Of a stretch of 64,000 bases of DNA, positions 44,762 to 53,180 are shown one piece after another (within the stretch, counting starts at the first letter, position 1; each line of letters opens with the position of its first letter). The notes under the pieces are model-generated. The model was not told the DNA's origin, did not search any database, and saw only the letters and a program-made list of their open reading frames with translations. The translations under genes and the position numbers were made by a program. This DNA comes from Bradyrhizobium erythrophlei (lineage in GTDB: Bacteria; Pseudomonadota; Alphaproteobacteria; Rhizobiales; Xanthobacteraceae). The stretch spans positions 795,501-859,500 of the forward strand of contig FSRD01000001.1 in the NCBI GenBank assembly GCA_900129675.1. The letters are read 5' to 3'.

Positions 44762-45290
44762 GAGCTGGTTTCCTTCAAATAAAAGCCAGGACTCCGCAAA
44801 CCCTACTCACCCGGACAGACGACGACGCCGGGGTCTGGTGCAATAGAGCGAGAGACGCACCTAGACTTTGGGCCTTTTCATCTCGAAGCCAATCACCTCC
44901 GGGGCGAAAGGACATTTTGCGATTCTCGAATGATCTGGAATGCAGTTAGGCGCGTTTCGGACATCGCCTTTTGGTTTTATTGCGGCCTTTGGTCCGCAAC
45001 GCACCGCAGCTCGACAAGGAGCCGTCTACCCTAGGCGCTTCAGCGGTTAAGCCGATGGGGCCTTCCGTTCGATGGGACCACGCCCTACCCAAAGTCTCAG
45101 ATGGGGTTCGCGCCCTTCACCGATGGTCCAGCGCGAAGGGTGGCGTACTGCTCGGCGCGCTCGAGCAGAATTTCCAAGTCCTCGGCTGAGACGTCGAAGG
45201 CCTCTCCCAGATCGGCGAGTGCCTGGCTGATATCGGAACGGTGTAGGCGCTGCATATCTTCGCCAGCGGTTTTCGACGCCTGTCGGCGAT
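44762..45290. other. intergenic stretch with a possible gene remnant
   Basis: 529 bp. A minus frame at 45097-45240 reads SDISQALADLGEAFDVSAED and LEILLERAEQYATLR, which looks protein-like but matches no family I can name and has no start of its own. It is fused in frame to the LysR deletion remnant. The remainder has no supported feature. Confidence 0.45.
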
Positions 45291-45407
45291 GCGGATATCC
45301 CAAGCGTTTCGCATGATGACGCCGTGGCCGTCGAGCGCCCATTGTGTCCATTTCTCGCAAATCCCGAAAGGTCCAATCGAGAATAGCCTAATTATCGACG
45401 AGACAAA
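45291..45407 (-). pseudogene. LysR deletion derivative (partial duplication of 40439-41376)
   Basis: 45344-45407 repeats the promoter and first six codons (MREMDT) of the LysR gene exactly. 45291-45344 repeats codons from its C-terminal half (52 of 54 bases). The intervening 670 bp or so are missing. The join is therefore a deletion within a duplicate, and it leaves the promoter and dyad just upstream of the Gfo/Idh/MocA gene. Confidence 0.85.
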
Positions 45408-45444
45408 TACAACCGATATTGGCTTCAACAAGCAGGAGAAGCCC

Positions 45445-46584
45445 ATGTCCACCTCATCGACGATAGCCGACAGCAGTGCCCCCTCTGCCAACCACACGAT
45501 CATCCGTGTTGGCCTGATCGGCGTCGGAAACTGGGCTTTGAACGGCCCCGTTCGGGTGCTCAGCCTCATGCCGCAATATGAAATGGCGGCTGTCTACAGC
45601 CAGCGTCGCGACGCCGCGCAGTCTGCTGCGGACACCTTCGGTATCAGGCATGTCGTCGGATCGATCGATGAATTGGTTCGCCATCCAGACGTCGACATCG
45701 TCCTCGTGCTCACGACAGGTCCGCAGCACGAGGAAGCGGTACGCGCAGCGATCGCTGCGGGGAAGACCGTGTACTGCGAGTGGCCCTTGACGCCGGACTC
45801 GAAGACCTCGGCCGAACTGGTCGACCTTGCGGCAAAAGCTGGTGTGCAAACCATTCTCGGCACCCAACGCCGGTTCGCGCCAGGGCTGCGCTATCTGAAG
45901 GATCTTCTCGGCGATGGCTACGTCGGTCGTGTGCGCTCGGTCAGGATGCATGTGACGGTGAGCAGTTTCGGCAAAAATCGCAGCAAGGCGCTTCGTTGGA
46001 GCGCCTTCCCCGAAAATTTCATGGGCGTTACCTCAATTTTCGGCGCGCACTTGATGGACCCGCTCTTCTCGATCGTAGGCCGTCCGACTGAGATCTCGGC
46101 CGTTTCTGTCAACCAGTGGCCGGAAATCACAATCGTCGAAACGGGCGAGAAGATCAGCACGAAGGTTCCGGATCAATTGCTGCTGCAAGGCATCCTCGCA
46201 AGCGGAGCCGTATTCGCCGTTCATATCGAGGGCGGGAAGCATCATGGCACCGGCGTTCAGATCGATATCACGGGTGATGATGGTGACTTGCAGATCACCA
46301 ACACCTCGGCGTTCGGGGACGTGGGCGAAGAATATAATCTATTCGGTGCCCGCGTAGCGGACACCAAGATGGCGCCACTCGCAGTGCCCGCATGGTACAA
46401 CTGGTTGCCACCCTCTGATCTTCCTAGCGGCGTGCTGGAGGTCGCCGATCTCTTCGAGGTTCATGCCCGCGATCTCGCAAGCGGCTCGCGAACCGTGCCC
46501 AGCTTCGAGGACGCCCTCTTCATGCAGCGGCTGCTTGAACAGGCAGCGGTCTCGTCAGCCAGCGGACATCGCATCAAGCTTTAG
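45445..46584 (+). CDS. Gfo/Idh/MocA-family oxidoreductase
   Basis: 379 residues from ATG 45445 after AGGAGA; the frame is open further upstream but that part overlaps the LysR remnant. The Rossmann motif is VGLIGVGNWALNGPVRVL, with the family motif GKTVYCEWPLTPDS (EKP variant: Glu-Trp-Pro, so the usual Lys is Trp) and the C-terminal beta-sheet domain with AHLMDPLF. It probably is an NAD(P)-dependent oxidoreductase on a sugar-like or cyclic substrate; the replaced Lys leaves activity uncertain. Confidence 0.88.
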   Translation: MSTSSTIADSSAPSANHTIIRVGLIGVGNWALNGPVRVLSLMPQYEMAAVYSQRRDAAQSAADTFGIRHVVGSIDELVRHPDVDIVLVLTTGPQHEEAVRAAIAAGKTVYCEWPLTPDSKTSAELVDLAAKAGVQTILGTQRRFAPGLRYLKDLLGDGYVGRVRSVRMHVTVSSFGKNRSKALRWSAFPENFMGVTSIFGAHLMDPLFSIVGRPTEISAVSVNQWPEITIVETGEKISTKVPDQLLLQGILASGAVFAVHIEGGKHHGTGVQIDITGDDGDLQITNTSAFGDVGEEYNLFGARVADTKMAPLAVPAWYNWLPPSDLPSGVLEVADLFEVHARDLASGSRTVPSFEDALFMQRLLEQAAVSSASGHRIKL

Positions 46585-46590
46585 ACGCTG

Positions 46591-46633
46591 CCGCGGCCGG
46601 TCCTCCGCCTTGGGGCAAATCACACCGGCCGCG
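46591..46633. terminator. GC-rich hairpin after the Gfo/Idh/MocA gene
   Basis: CGCGGCCGGT (46592-46601) and ACCGGCCGCG (46624-46633) form a perfect 10-bp stem with a 22-base loop, starting 7 bp after the stop codon. No T-tract. Confidence 0.45.
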
Positions 46634-46720
46634 ACCATCCTCCACCAACTGCCACGTAACATTCGCGCCGCTCTGCGAGCAGGCGAACGATGACCGCTGG
46701 CGCTTTGAAGGCGAAATGTC

Positions 46721-47722
46721 ATGCCAACCACCGCGAGAGTCGCCCGCATTCACGAATATGGTCCTCCCGAAGTCCTGAGGTTCGAGGACATCGTCGTGGG
46801 TGAGCCGGGCGACGATGAAGCATTGATCCGTAACACCGTCATAGGTCTCAACTTCGTCGACGTTTATTATCGTAGAGGTTCTCTTCCGGTCCCTGCCTTT
46901 CCAGCGATCATCGGCGACGAGGCCGCCGGGGTAGTCGAAGCCGTTGGCAAAAACGTCAAGAACGTCAGCGTGGGTGACCGCGTCGTCTATGGCGATATCG
47001 CATTTGGCGCCTACGCTACGGCCCGCTTGCATCCCGCAGACCGGCTTGTCCGCATTCCGGCAGGTGTTTCTGACGCCCAGGCAGCTAGTGCCTTTCTAAA
47101 GGGGCTCACCGCTCGCTATCTGCTCAAAGAAGTGATCGAGCTCCGACCCGGTGACACCGTTCTGTATCATGCAGCAGCGGGCGGTGTAGGCCAGATTTTC
47201 GTTCAATGGGCGAAAGCACTTGGCCTAAAGGTAATCGGCACGGTGTCCAGTGACGCTAAGGCGAAGCTTGCACGTCATGCCGGCTGCGACCACGTCATCA
47301 ATTATTCCTCCGAAGACTTCGTCGCCGAAGCGCTCGCGTTCACCGCAGGCAATGGCGTGGCAGCTGTTTTCGACTCCGTCGGGGCGGACACGTTCCGTGG
47401 GTCGCTGGCAGTTCTCAGGCCGCGCGGAACGCTTGTGCAATTCGGGAAGGCGTCTGGGTTCCCGGAACCGGTGGACCCATTCGAGTTGGCACCACGCGCG
47501 CTTTATCTGACGTGGCCCATTCTCCCTCACTATACGTCCACTGCAGAAGATCTGGCGGTCGCCGCAGCCGATCTATTCGGCGCAATCGCGACGGGAATTC
47601 TCAAGGTCGAGCCGAGCAATCTTTATCCGTTTAGCCAGCTCATCGAAGCTCACCATGATCTCGAGGAGCGCCGAACCACCGGCGCGGCAGTGCTGCGTGT
47701 GACGGCCGCCGATCTCCCTTGA
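46721..47722 (+). CDS. NADPH:quinone oxidoreductase (QOR, zinc-free MDR)
   Basis: 333 residues. It contains GLNFVDVYYRRGSLPVPAFP then AIIGDEAAGVVEAVG, KGLTARYLL and the NADPH loop LYHAAAGGVGQIFVQWAKAL; no zinc-ligand cysteines are seen. Typical quinone/enone reductase of the crotonase-adjacent detox type. It is followed by a nitroreductase, which suggests a redox detoxification pair. Confidence 0.92.
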   Translation: MPTTARVARIHEYGPPEVLRFEDIVVGEPGDDEALIRNTVIGLNFVDVYYRRGSLPVPAFPAIIGDEAAGVVEAVGKNVKNVSVGDRVVYGDIAFGAYATARLHPADRLVRIPAGVSDAQAASAFLKGLTARYLLKEVIELRPGDTVLYHAAAGGVGQIFVQWAKALGLKVIGTVSSDAKAKLARHAGCDHVINYSSEDFVAEALAFTAGNGVAAVFDSVGADTFRGSLAVLRPRGTLVQFGKASGFPEPVDPFELAPRALYLTWPILPHYTSTAEDLAVAAADLFGAIATGILKVEPSNLYPFSQLIEAHHDLEERRTTGAAVLRVTAADLP

Positions 47723-47802
47723 TCAAATTTCATGCGCTGCAACGTCCGAAGACGCCCGCGGCCCCGATCCACGAAACAATGCTCAACTAAAGGAATAACG
47801 CG

Positions 47803-48420
47803 ATGAATACCTCTGTGATTGAAGCGATCGAGCGCCAGAAAACCACCAACCTTTACGATGCGTCGAAAAGCATTCCCGACGATGAAATTCGTGAGCTGGT
47901 GCGCCTGGCGACATTCTCCCCGACCGCGTTCCACCTGCAGAATTGGCGCTTTATCGCGGTGCGGTCGCCGGAAGCCAAAGCAAGGCTGCGGGCGGTTGCT
48001 TCTGATCAGCCCAAGGTTACCGAAGCTGCCGTCACTTTCATCATGGTCGGTGAACTGGCCGTGGCTGATGTGATGGCTGATCGACTGGCGGGCTCGGTTG
48101 CGGCAGGTTTCATGCCTGTCGAGATGGTGCCGGGCTGGGAAGCCGCAGCAAAATCGCTTTACTTCGAGAAGCCTCAGACCCAGCGCGATGAGGCAATTCG
48201 ATCGGCGACCTTTGGCGCAAGCGGACTGATTCACGCCGCGCAGGCGATGGGTCTGGGCACTACGCCGATGATCGGGTTTGATCCGGCCGGCGTGTCACGT
48301 GAGTTTAGTCTCAGCGATAATGAGGTCCCGGCACTCCTCGTTGCCGTCGGCTATCCGACGGAGGCGAATTGGCCGCAGAAGCCGCGTCGGCCGATTTCGG
48401 ACGTGCTCGCGTTCGCGTAA
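47803..48420 (+). CDS. nitroreductase-family protein
   Basis: 205-residue FMN-dependent nitroreductase-fold protein. The IEAIERQKTTNLYDASKSIP start, the LVRLATFSPTAFHLQNWRFI FMN-binding segment, and LIHAAQAMGLGTTPMIGFDP are all family landmarks. AAGGAAT precedes the ATG. It reduces nitroaromatics, quinones or enones, or acts as an oxidase; the specific role is unknown. Confidence 0.88.
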   Translation: MNTSVIEAIERQKTTNLYDASKSIPDDEIRELVRLATFSPTAFHLQNWRFIAVRSPEAKARLRAVASDQPKVTEAAVTFIMVGELAVADVMADRLAGSVAAGFMPVEMVPGWEAAAKSLYFEKPQTQRDEAIRSATFGASGLIHAAQAMGLGTTPMIGFDPAGVSREFSLSDNEVPALLVAVGYPTEANWPQKPRRPISDVLAFA

Positions 48421-48606
48421 CTCTTCTAACCAGCGCCGGTCGCGTTTCACACCAGCCTCGTCGAACTCTCGGGAAATCGGTTGTGTGGTGAAGGCGGCCG
48501 GCCTGTCGCGCACGAGCGTCAGGAGCGCATCCATCGCTGCGACCGACAACCGACAAATACGTGATGGCAATCGTACGACCTTTAAATCGGTTCTGATGAG
48601 GCAAAA

Positions 48607-48768
48607 ATGCACCTCAACCCAGAGTCCCTCAGCTTTGCGCTGTTGATTTCAGATCTCGGCAGCATCGCCCGCGCCGCCAATATCCTTGGCATGAAACAAG
48701 CGACTCTGAGCCGAAAACTCACGGGGAAGGCGCCACGCGGTAAAACGATTTGGCGGATACTCTGGTGA
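48607..48768 (+). pseudogene. LysR N-terminal HTH remnant
   Basis: MHLNPESLSFALLISDLGSI followed by ARAANILGMKQATLSRKL is a LysR winged-helix start. After about 40 residues it runs into unrelated sequence and stops at 48768. The effector domain is absent. The 186 bp between the nitroreductase and this remnant hold no recognisable gene. Confidence 0.7.
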
Positions 48769-48789
48769 ACGCTCGCCAATGCGAAGCTA

Positions 48790-49086
48790 TTAGGCCCGTT
48801 GCCAAACGATCTCCAGAAACTCGCGAAACGCAAAGCGTTTCAAATGCTCTGCCACGACATTTTCCAGCCGGGACGCGGTCTCCTCGTCCGGCACGGTGAG
48901 CGCGATGGACAAAACGTTTTCTTTTGACGTGACAACGCACTGTCCTGCCGGAAATGGGATGTCTGCCCGCGTCTCGTTCCATGTCAGGTCCGGGAATCTG
49001 TGGCTCCAGTGTTTCGCGAGTTGAACCAGGTACTTTCCGGCGTGCGCGGTCTCGATTTTGGCGGTGCTGATCAATTTCTTCTCCAT
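48790..49086 (-). CDS. DUF2218 protein
   Basis: 98 residues matching the DUF2218 pattern: STAKIETAHAGKYLVQLAKH, then WSHRF and QCVVTSKENVLSIALTVPDE, with a C-terminal FAFREFLEIVWQR helix. The function of this small family is unknown. In other genomes it often sits near siderophore or redox genes; here its neighbour is a broken WrbA gene. Confidence 0.8.
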   Translation of the reverse strand: MEKKLISTAKIETAHAGKYLVQLAKHWSHRFPDLTWNETRADIPFPAGQCVVTSKENVLSIALTVPDEETASRLENVVAEHLKRFAFREFLEIVWQRA

Positions 49087-49101
49087 AGCTGACTGAGCAA
49101 G

Positions 49102-49311
49102 CTAGTCTCGACGGTATCTCTCCCGTACGAGATGCCCAGAATAGGAGCCAGACGACGTGCTGGCCCATGGTACGCTCCGCTCAGGCACCAGTTCGGGTAC
49201 ACGTTTCACGGTAGCCGTAGCGCCTGCCTCCCGAGCACCACTCGCGACCGCGTTGGCCATCTCTTCGATATGACCGTCGGAAGAATAGTAAAGCACCAGA
49301 ACCTTAGTCAT
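49102..49311 (-). pseudogene. wrbA: WrbA-type NAD(P)H:quinone oxidoreductase, N-terminal fragment
   Basis: [20 protein letters not shown] and [20 protein letters not shown] with LVPE are the first 44 or so residues of WrbA (flavodoxin-like, FMN loop SSxGHIE). The frame then departs from the family ([12 protein letters not shown]) and stops at 49102. About 75 percent of the protein is missing. Confidence 0.8.
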
Positions 49312-49514
49312 TTATTCGGACCCCATTTTAGCGATCGCCAGACCGCCGCCGATGTTTTCAGAGCCTAGACGCCGCGCCGGTTACCCGAACGCGCGAGGGT
49401 ATACGCGCTTCAGTCTGGGCACACGGCGCAATATTTCGATCTCTGTGTTGCTCAAAACGGAACACCTGGATCGGCCGGCCCCAACCACGCGTGGATCCGC
49501 GCAACGGCGGCCAC

Positions 49515-50420
49515 CTATTGGCCGCCGGCGCTCGCGAAGATCCCTGTAACCCAATCGACGAAGACACGGAGCTTCGCACTTAGGTGTCGATTTGGAGGAT
49601 AAAGGACGTGCATCGGATGCGGAGGCCGCTTCCAATCGTCGAGCACCGGAACAAGCGAGCCGTCGTCAAAGTATCGCTGCGCCATAAATCTGAAGGTCTG
49701 CCCGATCCCAAGACCGGCAAGCAGGCTTGTCATATGAGCTGTGCTTTCGTTCACGGCGATTCCGGACGACGCACTTACTTCGATCGTTTCGTCGCCGCGT
49801 CGGAAATTCAGCGGAAAAGGTCTTCCGCTCAGCGAGGATGTGTAACTGACTACGCAGTACGTCGTCTCGAGATCGCGTGGATGGGCCGGTGAGCCGTGAG
49901 CTTCAATGAATGAGCGGCTTGCGCACGTAACGTACTCGAATTGGCATAGCCGCTTGGCGATCAATGATGAATCGGCCAGCGCACCTCCTCTTATCGCACA
50001 ATCCACGCCCTCATTGACTAAGTCGACCGGTCGGTCACTAACGCCGAGATGAAGAACAATTTCGGGATATTTGGTCCGAAATTCTCGTAAGGCAGGAATA
50101 AGGATCAGATTCGCGAGCGACGAGCCGATCTCCACCCGCAAGATGCCCTTAGGTTGCGCACGAGTTTGCGATGCCGTTGCGTCCATATCCTCAAGCTCGG
50201 CAAGGAGGCGTGCGGCGCGCTCATAATATGAGGCTCCTTCCGGAGTGACTGAAACCGAGCGCGTGGTCCGCTGCACCAGCCTGACACCGAGATGGTTCTC
50301 CAAGTCTTGAATCAGCTTACTAACTGTCGACCGCGGCAGGTTCAATTGGTCCGCCGCCCGGCCAAAGGCACCAGTCTCGGAAATCCGTAGAAAGGCTCTC
50401 AAAGCAAGGATGTGATCCAT
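49515..50420 (-). CDS. LysR-family transcriptional regulator
   Basis: 301 residues from the ATG at 50420 (MDHILALRAFLRI). The HTH is GAFGRAADQLNLPRSTVSKL at about 16-35, then RTTRSVSVTPEG and an effector domain. It is divergent from the first epoxide hydrolase with a dyad between, so it likely regulates that pair. Confidence 0.9.
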   Translation of the reverse strand: MDHILALRAFLRISETGAFGRAADQLNLPRSTVSKLIQDLENHLGVRLVQRTTRSVSVTPEGASYYERAARLLAELEDMDATASQTRAQPKGILRVEIGSSLANLILIPALREFRTKYPEIVLHLGVSDRPVDLVNEGVDCAIRGGALADSSLIAKRLCQFEYVTCASRSFIEAHGSPAHPRDLETTYCVVSYTSSLSGRPFPLNFRRGDETIEVSASSGIAVNESTAHMTSLLAGLGIGQTFRFMAQRYFDDGSLVPVLDDWKRPPHPMHVLYPPNRHLSAKLRVFVDWVTGIFASAGGQ

Positions 50421-50426
50421 AGCCAA

Positions 50427-50446
50427 TTATCCATGTATATGGATAA
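50427..50446. promoter_or_regulatory. 20-bp palindrome in the LysR-epoxide hydrolase spacer
   Basis: TTATCCAT, four bases, ATGGATAA: a perfect 8-4-8 dyad starting 7 bp upstream of the LysR ATG and 72 bp from the epoxide hydrolase start. Candidate autoregulatory LysR site. Confidence 0.5.
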
Positions 50447-50518
50447 TATTGTCAAAATCCAATCTTTATACAACAAGGGCATCCCCTAGGTTCTTAGGAC
50501 CAATCCGCGAGCCTAAAA

Positions 50519-51799
50519 ATGAGAGATTCAGACACCCCTACGATCGAGCCACTTTCCCGCCGCAGGGCCGTTCTCGGCATGGCCGTAGTTGCCGCGGGCA
50601 GCATCGCTGCCGCTTCATCGAGCAATGCTTTCGCAACCCCGTCATTGGTGCTGCCGCCAACGACGTCGGACGTGTCGCCATTCAGTGTCCAAATTCCTCA
50701 AGCTCAGCTTGTCGATCTAAAGCGTCGTCTCGCAGCGACCCGTTGGCCCGACCGCGAGACAGTTTCCGATTGGTCCCAAGGTGTTCCTCTCGAACGTTTG
50801 CGTTCACTGGTGACGTATTGGGAGAAGGAATACGACTGGCGACGGGGTGAGCGGCAGCTGAACAGCTTCCCTCAATTCCGGACCAACATCGATGGGCTCG
50901 GTTTCCACTTTCTTCACGTACGGTCGAAACACGAAACTGCTCTTCCGATCATCCTGACCCACGGTTGGCCAGGATCGATCCTCGAATTTCTTAAGGCGAT
51001 CGGACCGCTGACAAATCCGACAGCCTATGGCGGTAAGGCGGAAGATGCTTTCCACGTTGTAGTGCCTTCATTGCCCGGCTTCGGCTTCTCCGACAAGCCG
51101 ACCGAGAAGGGCTGGAATCTCCCGCGCATCGCGCGGGCCTGGACTACTCTGATGAAACGCCTCGGCTATGACCGATGGGTCGCCCAGGGTGGAGACTGGG
51201 GAGCCGGCGTAACCACCTGGTTGGCGCAACAAGGGGCGGCTGGGCTCGCCGCCGTCCACCTCAACCTTCCGATCATGTTTCCACCGCCCGTCGAGGGAAC
51301 GCCGGGTTCCGAAGAGAAAGCCTCGATCGCGCAACTCGTCGCGTTCGACAAGACCTTGTCTGGCTACGCCAAGATCCAAGCAACCAGGCCGCAGACGATC
51401 GGCTACGCGTTGACCGATTCTCCGGTCGGCCAAGCCGCCTGGATCTATGAAAAGTTCGGGGACTGGACCGAGAGCAATCACGATCCCGAAAGCGTTCTGA
51501 CGCGCGAAGACATGCTCAACAACATCAGTCTGTACTGGTTGACGTCGACCGCGACCTCCTCCGCGCGGCTCTACGCCGAAAGCTTCTACACGGATTTCTC
51601 TACCCAGAAGCTGGACTTCCCGGTGGCCGTAAGCGTCTTCCCCGGAGAGCTGTACCGGCCGCTGAAGCTTTGGGCCGAAAGGATCTACCCTCAACTCTTC
51701 TATTGGAACGAGGTCTCCAAGGGAGGTCATTTCGCGGCATTCGAGCAACCCGGCATCTTCGTAACCGAGCTGCGTCAGGCGTTCAGCAAATTTCGCTGA
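50519..51799 (+). CDS. exported epoxide hydrolase (EHN-domain type), paralogue 1
   Basis: 426 residues. The N-terminus (SRRRAVLGMAVVAAGSIAAA, then SNAFA) is a twin-arginine-like signal. The EHN domain covers about 54-160 (SDWSQGVPLERLRSLVTYW), then the alpha/beta-hydrolase fold. The oxyanion motif HGWPGS is at 148-153, the nucleophile Asp226 is in QGGDWGAG, the acid is Glu377 (VFPGELYR) and His404 is in SKGGHFAAFEQP. It opens epoxides to diols. It is divergent from a LysR regulator and 52 bp from its paralogue. Confidence 0.9.
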   Translation: MRDSDTPTIEPLSRRRAVLGMAVVAAGSIAAASSSNAFATPSLVLPPTTSDVSPFSVQIPQAQLVDLKRRLAATRWPDRETVSDWSQGVPLERLRSLVTYWEKEYDWRRGERQLNSFPQFRTNIDGLGFHFLHVRSKHETALPIILTHGWPGSILEFLKAIGPLTNPTAYGGKAEDAFHVVVPSLPGFGFSDKPTEKGWNLPRIARAWTTLMKRLGYDRWVAQGGDWGAGVTTWLAQQGAAGLAAVHLNLPIMFPPPVEGTPGSEEKASIAQLVAFDKTLSGYAKIQATRPQTIGYALTDSPVGQAAWIYEKFGDWTESNHDPESVLTREDMLNNISLYWLTSTATSSARLYAESFYTDFSTQKLDFPVAVSVFPGELYRPLKLWAERIYPQLFYWNEVSKGGHFAAFEQPGIFVTELRQAFSKFR

Positions 51800-51851
51800 T
51801 TATCGCCCAAAATCAATGTCCCCGCATTTCGACTAGGTGGAGAACAAAAAC

Positions 51852-53114
51852 ATGGAGTCTTTGGTCAAATCGCAGAGTTCACGCCGAACTCTACTGGGTG
51901 GACTCGCAGCGAGTAGTCTCGCGGCCGTCACCAGAGCCGCGGCAGAGGCGGGGCCGTTCGTGCTGCCACCAGCAACGTCGGCGGTAACGCCGTTCAGCGT
52001 TCGGATCCCCCAAACTCAGCTAACCGACCTGAATCGCCGCCTCTCCGAAACGCGCTGGCCCGAGCGCGAGCCTGTTTCCGATTGGTCGCAAGGTGTCCCG
52101 CTGGATCGCCTGCGATCGCTCATGACCTATTGGGAGAAGGAGTATGACTGGCGACGTGCCGAACGACTTCTCAATGGCTTCCCTCAGTTTCGGACCCAAA
52201 TCGACGCGCTCGGCATCCACTTCATTCACGTCCGCTCCAAGCATGAAGGCGCGCTGCCCATTATTCTCACGCACGGTTGGCCGGGATCCATCTTCGAATT
52301 TTTCAAGGTGATCGGTCCGCTGACAAATCCGACGGCCTACGGCGGGAAAGCGGAAGACGCCTTCCACGTGGTCGTCCCTTCTCTTCCCGGCTTCGGATTC
52401 TCTGACAAGCCGACCGAAAAGGGGTGGAATCTTCCGCGCATCGCGCGGGCTTGGGCCACCCTAATGGAGCGTCTCGGTTACGATCGGTGGGTCGCCCAGG
52501 GTGGAGATTGGGGAGCCGGCGTGACGACAGCACTTGGGTATATCAAACCCAAGGGACTCGCCGCTATTCACCTCAATTGGCAATTCGTCTTCCCCGAAAA
52601 GCTCCCGAGTGAGGGGCTTTCGAAGGACGAAAGAAGGGCGGTCGAAGCCGCCGGCGAGTTCACGAAGAACGGATACGGATATTTTCTCGAGCAGGCTACA
52701 CGGCCCCAAACGATCGGATACGCACTTGCTGACTCGCCGGTAGGGCAGGCCGCCTGGATCTACGAGAAGTTTCAGGCCTGGACGGACAACGACGGGAACG
52801 TGGAGAAGGTCCTAAGCCGCGACGAGATTCTGGACGATATCTCGCTATACTGGCTAACGGATACCGCGACATCGTCGGCTCGCATCTACTGGGAAAACTA
52901 CCCTGCGAGCTTCGCTGGCCGCCGGATCGACATTCCGGTTGGCGCGAGCGTCTTCCCCAAAGAAATATATCGCGCTCCCCGCTCCTGGGCAGAAGTCGTC
53001 TATCCAAAGCTCATCCATTGGAAAGAGCTGCCGAAGGGCGGTCATTTCGCTGCGCTGGAACAGCCAGAGCTCTTCGTTTCCGAAATATGGGAATGCTTCT
53101 CGAAGATTCGTTGA
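51852..53114 (+). CDS. exported epoxide hydrolase (EHN-domain type), paralogue 2
   Basis: 420 residues from ATG 51852 with GGAG upstream. It has a twin-arginine-like signal (SSRRTLLGGLAASSLAAVTR), an EHN domain and the same catalytic set: HGWPGS, Asp in QGGDWGAG, Glu after VFPKE and His in PKGGHFAALEQP. A block of 48 residues around VVVPSLPGFGFSDKP is identical to paralogue 1, while the cap region after GLAA differs. That suggests duplication followed by substrate divergence or gene conversion of the core. Confidence 0.9.
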   Translation: MESLVKSQSSRRTLLGGLAASSLAAVTRAAAEAGPFVLPPATSAVTPFSVRIPQTQLTDLNRRLSETRWPEREPVSDWSQGVPLDRLRSLMTYWEKEYDWRRAERLLNGFPQFRTQIDALGIHFIHVRSKHEGALPIILTHGWPGSIFEFFKVIGPLTNPTAYGGKAEDAFHVVVPSLPGFGFSDKPTEKGWNLPRIARAWATLMERLGYDRWVAQGGDWGAGVTTALGYIKPKGLAAIHLNWQFVFPEKLPSEGLSKDERRAVEAAGEFTKNGYGYFLEQATRPQTIGYALADSPVGQAAWIYEKFQAWTDNDGNVEKVLSRDEILDDISLYWLTDTATSSARIYWENYPASFAGRRIDIPVGASVFPKEIYRAPRSWAEVVYPKLIHWKELPKGGHFAALEQPELFVSEIWECFSKIR

Positions 53115-53129
53115 AACTATCCCACCAAG

Positions 53130-53180
53130 ACGATCCTTCTGCCGGAGCAACGTTGGGTAAAGCTACGGCAGAAGGATCGT
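53130..53180. terminator. 15-bp perfect inverted repeat between convergent genes
   Basis: ACGATCCTTCTGCCG (53130-53144) and CGGCAGAAGGATCGT (53166-53180) enclose 21 bases. The right arm encodes the last residues of the quinone oxidoreductase (TILLP) and the left arm lies just after the epoxide hydrolase stop. The hairpin can form in both transcripts, so it may be a bidirectional terminator or processing site, though it lacks a T-tract. Confidence 0.55.
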
